Assembly (NCBI GenBank): GCA_019648995.1
Contig: BLXT01004974.1
Span: 809,454-830,271 of the forward strand
From: Plakobranchus ocellatus
Lineage: Eukaryota > Mollusca > Gastropoda > Plakobranchidae
Direction: 5' to 3'
Length of the DNA stretch: 20,818 nucleotides
The notes under the pieces were generated by a model. That model saw nothing but the letters and a program-made list of their open reading frames with translations. It did not search any database and was not told the origin of the DNA. The first letter of the stretch is position 1, and the number at the start of each line of letters is the position of its first letter. Below, piece after piece: positions 19,901 to 20,818 of this stretch. The translations under genes were made by a program, and so were the position numbers.

Positions 19901-20627
19901 TAGGCACCGACTACATTGTACTTAGCTTAGACTCAACCAGAATTTTACAAATATCAGACATAGTGAAAAAAAAATCCATTGTTTGATACAGCGGTAAAAA
20001 TCAGATGGAAGGCTAGCAAACCAACCTGTAAGACAATGAAGAACTCACTCCAATGCCCACCATTTTTATCTCGAAAAATAAATCTGAATATGTTCATTGC
20101 CAGGGATACAATCTGAAATGTAAATATTTACATTAATTATTTATCAGTTGGGTTTCAAAAATTTAATATTTAATTAATCAAACAGGAGTTTTTTTGCTGG
20201 GTCTTTTTTTTTTTAGTTTTCTTACTTTTTTCATCAAATAAACTGAAAATGAATTGACCACTATTTAACATGAATTTCAAGGAAAATTGTCAAACTCTGG
20301 AAAAAGGCTCTTACAAATTATAGCCAATTGAGGAGAAAATAAAAAGGTAATTATCACATTCTTTTTATTCCATGTTTTACACTTGATTTTGAATCAACGT
20401 TACATCAAGGAAAGATACTTGTAACAATTTTATATAGAGCTTTCTTCTCTAGAACACCCCCATAGACCCACCTTAACCCAAGACAAAACTATCATAAGTT
20501 TTTAGAAAGTGAATAGCATACAAACACAATGGGCAGCAATCTTCTTTCCAACCATAAACATGTGACTGTGTAGCGTTCATTTTCTAGCAAACTCAAAGGT
20601 CGCTCAGTCTCGTCTCCCAGCATAAGT
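1858..20627 (-). CDS. TMEM94: TMEM94 (KIAA0195/ERMA) homologue, internal part of the gene, 14 exons
   Basis: This is the host gene of the window, read on the minus strand. Fourteen exons (numbered locally 1-14 from 20627 downward) total 1639 nt: one base finishing a split codon, then 546 codons. Every donor/acceptor phase fits its neighbour, which is strong support for the model. The peptide follows vertebrate TMEM94 as I remember it, block by block: membrane segments M3/M4, DKxGILSWPNP, FDDxxW, LKPLGL, a GTxDxVLxxCTDxW block, RKxVLDFY, AFAYKP, GMxSxQYQAR and an ACIxFVxFS block. TMEM94 is a P-type-ATPase-like protein of the ER linked to Mg2+ transport. The amino-terminal part (M1/M2, actuator) lies above 20627 and the carboxy-terminal part (M5 onward) below position 1. 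Introns range from 409 to 2416 bp, several of them lengthened by transposons. Between exons 6 and 7 the vertebrate protein is longer, so one small exon could be missing. No promoter or poly-A site falls in the window. Confidence 0.9.
1942..2738. other. Intron sequence, nothing recognised
   Basis: Part of the intron between exons 13 and 14. AT-rich with several stop-bounded short frames. I see no exon or named repeat here. A motif starting ACAGGGTG near 2540 resembles the end of some DNA transposons, but no partner end was found. Confidence 0.5.
2739..3340 (-). mobile_element. LINE (non-LTR retrotransposon), 5'-truncated 3' end
   Basis: Read on the minus strand, this is the carboxy-terminal end of a LINE polyprotein and its 3' tail. 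Coding traces include VEAVEIWF...RMLGISW near 3190-3270 and EWRTMIANICSSQ near 2912-2965. The tail covers roughly 2739-2910. The same family occurs at about 10880-11280: both share the stretch around CCTTGTGTCAGCA and the GTCTTATGG-like block, in the same order and orientation. Frames are broken, so it is a dead fragment. Edges are approximate. Confidence 0.75.
3551..3725 (-). CDS. TMEM94: TMEM94 local exon 13
   Basis: 175 nt: one base, then 58 codons to phase 0. The acceptor is TGTCAAG and the donor GTCGGA. The amino-terminal half is a variable serine-rich loop (RQRSHSVDSLLELSPASSVE). The end, HQTFLGMISLQYQARQ, matches vertebrate GQIFMGMVSSQYQAR. In classical pumps the equivalent is FLGLVGxxDPPR, at the return to the P domain. 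The 5' edge is less certain because the acceptor is modest and this loop is not conserved. Confidence 0.88.
3726..4540. other. Intron sequence, nothing recognised
   Basis: Lower part of the intron between exons 12 and 13. AT-rich with A-runs at 3746-3758 and near 4460. No gene or repeat was recognised. Confidence 0.5.
4541..4996 (-). other. Coding-like stretch of unknown origin
   Basis: Two adjacent minus-strand frames (4748-4996 and 4541-4735) are protein-like in places. One has SSSAIAKLKPLVDTAHLLAM, the other RELKSIEERCNFNNFLMNVH. A stop at the end of the first frame and low similarity to TMEM94 rule out a gene exon, since exons 12 and 13 already join in phase. A degraded transposon fragment is the likeliest explanation, but the family was not recognised. 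Confidence 0.3.
5045..5125 (-). repeat. Possible LINE 3'-tail scrap
   Basis: The plus strand at 5051-5095 (CAGGCTTTCAGGCCC ... GTGGCAGGCT) resembles the LINE tail at 2787-2832 (CAGGTATTTAGGCCC ... GTGGCAGGCT). I count about 32 matches in 43 aligned bases by eye. It has the same orientation. No LINE coding sequence is visible next to it. Confidence 0.4.
5365..5529 (-). CDS. TMEM94: TMEM94 local exon 12
   Basis: 165 nt: one base finishing arginine, 54 codons, two bases. The acceptor is CCTACAG and the donor GTGCGT. The peptide starts KRVLDFYHRNSMVAYCTAFA then YKPL, very close to vertebrate RKKVLDFY...GYCSAFAYKP. This block matches the RVLAFAYK region of classical P-type ATPases. The donor is the one whose phase joins exon 13 (GG plus G gives glycine). 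Confidence 0.93.
5530..5998. other. Intron sequence, nothing recognised
   Basis: Upstream part of the intron between exons 11 and 12. AT-rich, with T-rich runs near 5880-5910. No feature was recognised. Confidence 0.5.
5999..6345. repeat. Pair of 15-bp inverted repeats
   Basis: TTTAACCTCATCAGA at 5999-6013 is exactly repeated in reverse complement (TCTGATGAGGTTAAA) at 6331-6345. The arms continue with partial identity outward. The 317 bp between them hold nothing recognised. They could be the ends of a small non-autonomous element, but no target duplication was seen and chance is possible. Confidence 0.35.
6301..6486 (+). other. Acidic coding-like fragment followed by TAGATC repeats
   Basis: The plus frame starting at 6301 is open to a stop at 6484. 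It contains YVLEQIIDSDEVKQELDLDY and NESDNDDNELEELIDRSRS. No ATG opens it. Acidic amino-terminal tails of this kind occur in some DNA transposases, but no catalytic domain follows. The end of the frame falls in TAGATC-type short repeats (about 6410-6460), so part of it is simple sequence. Confidence 0.3.
6865..6967 (-). CDS. TMEM94: TMEM94 local exon 11 (KGAPE-equivalent block)
   Basis: 103 nt: two bases, 33 codons, two bases. The acceptor is GCTTTAG and the donor GTTGGG. The peptide reads LGQLMTQGTGDLVLDCCTDA and then WTGADLHMLSELD, matching vertebrate SHGTADVVLEACTDFWDGAD. It sits where classical P-type pumps carry KGAPE...VLxxC, but reads QGTGD. A second acceptor 6 nt inside the exon would remove two codons without a frameshift. 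The outer one was chosen because it keeps the vertebrate spacing. Confidence 0.93.
6968..7993. other. Intron between exons 10 and 11, nothing recognised
   Basis: 1026 bp of AT-rich sequence with T-runs near 7134-7146 and an A-run near 7621. No exon or named repeat was recognised. Confidence 0.6.
7994..8102 (-). CDS. TMEM94: TMEM94 local exon 10
   Basis: 109 nt, 36 codons plus one base. The acceptor is TTTCCAG and the donor GTGAGG. The peptide opens with a charged helix (PAEEAEREKQNRARSF) and ends MPNQVSVVVRDKLT. The end aligns with vertebrate LSHMISLFIKDTTT, a strand in the nucleotide-binding-like domain. The extra base forms glycine with exon 11. Confidence 0.9.
8103..8659. other. Intron between exons 9 and 10, nothing recognised
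   Basis: 557 bp, AT-rich. Short frames on the minus strand are chance openings flanking exon 9. Nothing else was recognised. Confidence 0.6.
8660..8753 (-). CDS. TMEM94: TMEM94 local exon 9
   Basis: 94 nt: one base finishing arginine, then 31 codons to phase 0. The acceptor is TATTTAG and the donor GTGAGT. The peptide CLCSLSKEMGFTDDAVNIFN is followed by QEATLGAYRQV, matching vertebrate LCELARLIGFTPGAKELF then ENHLALYRLP. The open frame seen on this strand continues past the donor into the intron, which is not coding. Confidence 0.92.
8754..9500. other. Intron between exons 8 and 9, nothing recognised
   Basis: 747 bp of AT-rich sequence with several A-runs. No coding or repeat signature was recognised. 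Confidence 0.6.
9501..9622 (-). CDS. TMEM94: TMEM94 local exon 8
   Basis: 122 nt, 40 codons plus two bases. The acceptor is CCAACAG and the donor GTCAGT. It starts GLDILLNTCNEHT, matching vertebrate GLNVLLNLCD, and continues WYTQFTDHVACAARENKETV, matching the FSDHL stretch. The two trailing bases join the first base of exon 9 to make arginine. Confidence 0.93.
9623..10667. other. Intron between exons 7 and 8, nothing recognised
   Basis: 1045 bp, strongly AT-rich, with long T-runs near 10287-10300 and 10327-10339. No gene, RNA or named repeat was recognised. Confidence 0.6.
10668..10733 (-). CDS. TMEM94: TMEM94 local exon 7
   Basis: 66 nt, 22 codons, phase 0 at both ends. The acceptor is GTTACAG and the donor GTGTGC. 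The peptide is DAFSLVFDDPHWKN followed by YIGTLKPL. It matches the vertebrate CIQFDDSNW...LTSLKPL block at the start of the nucleotide-binding-like domain, and LKPL joins directly to GL in exon 8. Confidence 0.9.
10880..11940 (-). pseudogene. LINE polyprotein, main segment (catalytic palm to carboxy end)
   Basis: On the minus strand the frame starts in EMQEDLHFCFIKNSKAFDKV, continues RNLY-stop-IQTVSLRIE, then KRDVRQGCVMSLELFNL and LRYADDTVLIAESG, and later GLSLNVKKIECMV. These are the standard LINE reverse-transcriptase palm blocks in order, and YADD itself is intact. The last third is badly decayed and ends near 10903, where it aligns with the other LINE copy of the window. Confidence 0.85.
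11956..12640 (+). pseudogene. LINE polyprotein, inverted segment (amino-terminal half of reverse transcriptase)
   Basis: On the plus strand the frame reads GCINSKDGTMLMEKKEILNR from 12101, then WSEYVEDLF, and IEKMKNGKATGSDHIP around 12272-12320. After a stop at 12338 it continues TIPGATECELHRTISLMNHF and FGFMPDKGTRNAIL. These are the fingers and early palm blocks that precede the YADD region in LINE reverse transcriptases. The stops at 12338 and near 12570 make it a pseudogene. Confidence 0.85.
12641..13149. other. Intron sequence near exon 6, nothing recognised
   Basis: AT-rich sequence between the LINE and TMEM94 exon 6. A minus-strand open frame at 12678-12959 was tested as a missing TMEM94 exon and rejected on phase. 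Nothing else was recognised. Confidence 0.5.
13150..13205 (-). CDS. TMEM94: TMEM94 local exon 6 (small linker exon)
   Basis: 56 nt: two bases finish the glutamate codon begun in exon 5, then 18 codons to phase 0. The acceptor is TACACAG and the donor GTAAGT. The peptide VEARSSIEVLDVTHDTAK has only weak resemblance to the vertebrate linker. The exon is accepted on its splice sites, its phase fit with exons 5 and 7, and its open frame. Confidence 0.75.
13206..13839. other. Intron sequence between exon 6 and the mariner, nothing recognised
   Basis: 634 bp of AT-rich sequence. No exon, repeat or RNA gene was recognised. Confidence 0.6.
13841..13864 (+). repeat. Left terminal inverted repeat of the mariner
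   Basis: 24 bases starting GAGGGCAGGCTGATAATTAA. They are identical in reverse complement to 15182-15205. The outermost base (13840, C) differs from its partner (15206). Confidence 0.95.
13948..15011 (-). pseudogene. Mariner transposase with one frameshift
   Basis: The protein cuts and rejoins the transposon ends in the nucleus. The start is the ATG at 15011, 195 bp inside the right end, and the stop is at 13948. An amino-terminal helix-turn-helix pair binds the ends (residues about 10-125, including KQKEIANAVGIS). The linker motif WVPRQL is at residues 127-132. The catalytic acids are D166 in TGDE, D257 in HDN, and the aspartate of FSDYSLF, 34 residues further on, which fits the mariner D,D34D signature. 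The span is 1064 nt, one short of a multiple of three. The frame breaks just after HDNVR, near 14228-14238, consistent with a one-base deletion. An intact protein would have been about 354 residues, close to Mos1-type transposases (345). As it stands the frame ends at residue 270 and lacks the third catalytic residue. Confidence 0.93.
15182..15205 (-). repeat. Right terminal inverted repeat of the mariner
   Basis: Exact reverse complement of 13841-13864. It is followed by A and the TA target duplication. Confidence 0.95.
15343..15526 (-). CDS. TMEM94: TMEM94 local exon 5 (relic P-type phosphorylation site)
   Basis: 184 nt, starts in phase 0 and ends with one extra base. The acceptor is ACCACAG and the donor GTAACA. 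The peptide begins AVCCVDKKGILSWPNPSAEK, the hallmark of the family. The aspartate aligns with the phosphorylated residue of P-type ATPases (consensus DKTGT), but the motif reads DKKGI. After KVLFFSSALKK comes a low-complexity linker: an acidic run of six glutamates, then a basic stretch (RRPERRKKRSRRES). The linker is likely disordered and cytosolic. Confidence 0.95.
15527..16305. other. Intron between exons 4 and 5, nothing recognised
   Basis: 779 bp, AT-rich. Overlapping short frames on both strands near 15963-16194 are not similar to TMEM94 or to any transposon I know. Confidence 0.55.
16306..16479 (-). CDS. TMEM94: TMEM94 local exon 4
   Basis: 174 nt, phase 0 at both ends. The acceptor is TTTCCAG and the donor GTGAGT. 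The 58 residues start DLKDSSESIGSC and end FEMLHTLGSVT. The end matches vertebrate LLHSLGSVTVL, the strand leading into the phosphorylation-site region. The middle (IQWKDLLKAAWTTFIGF) looks like a helix and aligns with the vertebrate EMLRCIWGHFLRVL stretch. The amino-terminal serine-rich part is probably a loop after M4. Confidence 0.93.
16700..16854 (-). repeat. tRNA-derived SINE
   Basis: On the minus strand the sequence starts GTGGAGCAGTGGC and has RNA polymerase III promoter boxes of a tRNA gene. The A box is TGGCTTATCTGG (16834-16845) and the B box ATTCGAATCCC (16790-16800), 33 bp apart. A tRNA-unrelated body follows down to about 16700. It is not a functional tRNA gene: the acceptor ends do not pair well and the unit runs on past the B-box arm. 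The 3' end is approximate and may reach 16610. It lies in the TMEM94 intron between exons 3 and 4. Confidence 0.7.
17070..18395 (-). mobile_element. Second mariner-family transposon, decayed
   Basis: The left end begins CAAGGGAAGTTCCGAAAGTG after a TA at 17068-17069. The right end, in reverse complement, shares GAAAGTnACCGGAAAA with it but diverges at the tip, so the right edge (about 18395) is approximate. A broken transposase fills the minus strand. It is a different subfamily from the mariner at 13840-15206, judging by protein and ends. It lies in the TMEM94 intron between exons 3 and 4, its right end about 34 bp from exon 3's donor. Confidence 0.88.
17168..18205 (-). pseudogene. Mariner transposase, inactivated
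   Basis: The amino-terminal frame is open from about 18205 (no clear ATG; the start appears lost) through YGEHAMSMTQVYQWCSWLKD, a mariner end-binding domain, to WVPKMLSDEHKR. A TAG stop follows at 17839. The frame then continues KHPSSPVTKKFKVQQSA, shifts frame near 17640, and runs through DGTVFW, LLDILPKG and SRDLAPSDFHLFGPLKGHL to the stop at 17168. The first catalytic motif (TGDE in relatives) is not recognisable. The second reads HND instead of HDN, so the aspartate is displaced by one residue and lies 33, not 34, residues from the aspartate of APSDFHLF. It cannot be active. Confidence 0.9.
18430..18543 (-). CDS. TMEM94: TMEM94 local exon 3 (M4)
   Basis: 114 nt, phase 0 at both ends. The acceptor is AATGTAG and the donor GTTGGC. 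The 38 residues begin VHGILPIVPIVLPGLW, a proline-rich M4 segment, then NTFGQEYIFEAYKMF, matching vertebrate VNGVLPILPLLFPVLW. In classical P-type ATPases M4 carries the ion-binding proline kink; here the LPIVPIVLP run occupies that place. A mariner ends only about 34 bp downstream of this exon's donor. Confidence 0.93.
18544..20025. other. Intron between exons 2 and 3, no named feature
   Basis: 1482 bp, AT-rich. On the plus strand about 18686-18830 reads LVYNKAISDFEALHQA, a stop, then ARPKLARRKFETIRAEKEFW, slightly protein-like but too short to assign. The rest shows nothing. Confidence 0.5.
20026..20112 (-). CDS. TMEM94: TMEM94 local exon 2 (M3 and start of M4)
   Basis: 87 nt, phase 0 at both ends. 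The acceptor is ATTTCAG and the donor GTTGGT. The 29 residues start IVSLAMNIFRFIF, completing M3, pass through a short polar loop (RDKNGGHWSE), and end FFIVLQ, where M4 starts. The vertebrate counterpart contains NALRFIF and ends LLQLQ. Confidence 0.9.
20113..20521. other. Intron between exons 1 and 2, nothing recognised
   Basis: 409 bp, AT-rich, with a T-run near 20204-20214. No feature was recognised. Confidence 0.6.
20522..20627 (-). CDS. TMEM94: TMEM94 local exon 1
   Basis: 106 nt. The acceptor is TTTACAG and the donor GTATGC. The first base completes a codon from an exon outside the window, and the exon then runs 35 codons to phase 0. The peptide includes RPLSLLENERYTVTCLWLER and ends LLPIVF, where membrane segment M3 begins. 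It corresponds to the vertebrate stretch containing RPVTALDNERFTV. A weaker donor (GTGTTT) lies 6 nt upstream; GTATGC was preferred because it leaves a natural M3 continuing into the next exon. Confidence 0.85.
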
Positions 20628-20818
20628 CTGTAAAGTGTGGGCATAATATTGTCTTGACTTTAAATACAACATAAAACATGTTTTTAAGCCTCACGTATTA
20701 TTAAAAATGAGTGTGGCACATTGGGATTGGTTGGAAATCAATTTGGGATTACCAGATTGACTCGGGAATCATGGTGACTAGTTTTTTGTTTTGCTTTTTT
20801 TTTTTTTTTTTTGGGGGG
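20628..20818. other. Start of the upstream intron, ending in a homopolymer
   Basis: Intron sequence leading to exon 1. The window ends in a run of about 20 T followed by 6 G, which may be a true repeat or a sequence-end artefact. Confidence 0.5.

Noticed and set aside
1-20818. Bacterial features, CRISPR arrays or operons
   Set aside because: No regularly spaced repeats, ribosome binding sites or contiguous gene runs; the window is intron-rich animal DNA.

Overview
This window is animal nuclear DNA. It is AT-rich, full of A/T homopolymer runs, and its only host coding sequence is short exons with GT/AG borders. I see no operon, ribosome binding site or CRISPR array. The exon peptides and repeat types suggest an invertebrate, most likely a lophotrochozoan such as a mollusc. 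That placement is inference, not proof.

One host gene accounts for all the host coding sequence I can support. Fourteen consecutive exons lie on the minus strand between 20627 and 1858. Each splice phase agrees with the next, and together they give 546 codons after the split first codon. The translation matches the middle of TMEM94 (KIAA0195, also called ERMA), a P-type-ATPase-like membrane protein of the endoplasmic reticulum linked to Mg2+ uptake. Visible parts are the M3/M4 membrane pair (exons 1-3), the relic phosphorylation site DKKGIL (exon 5), a charged linker, the N-domain-like region (exons 7-12), and the QYQAR and FSKEN blocks (exons 13-14). The first and last parts of the gene lie outside the window.

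The introns are loaded with transposons. From low to high coordinate they hold: the 5' end of a Ty3/Gypsy-like LTR retrotransposon (1-1285); the 3' end of a LINE (about 2739-3340); a possible LINE tail scrap (about 5045-5125); a second LINE copy with its 5' half inverted (about 10880-12640); a young mariner with 24-bp perfect inverted repeats (13840-15206); a tRNA-derived SINE (about 16700-16854); and an older, decayed mariner (about 17070-18395). All are read on the same strand as TMEM94, apart from the inverted half of the second LINE. The remaining intron sequence shows nothing I can name.

I found no clear sign of a new multi-gene system. The most informative items are the LINE 5' inversion, the altered P-type ATPase motifs of TMEM94, the contrast between the two mariners, and a few coding-like scraps that I could not assign.
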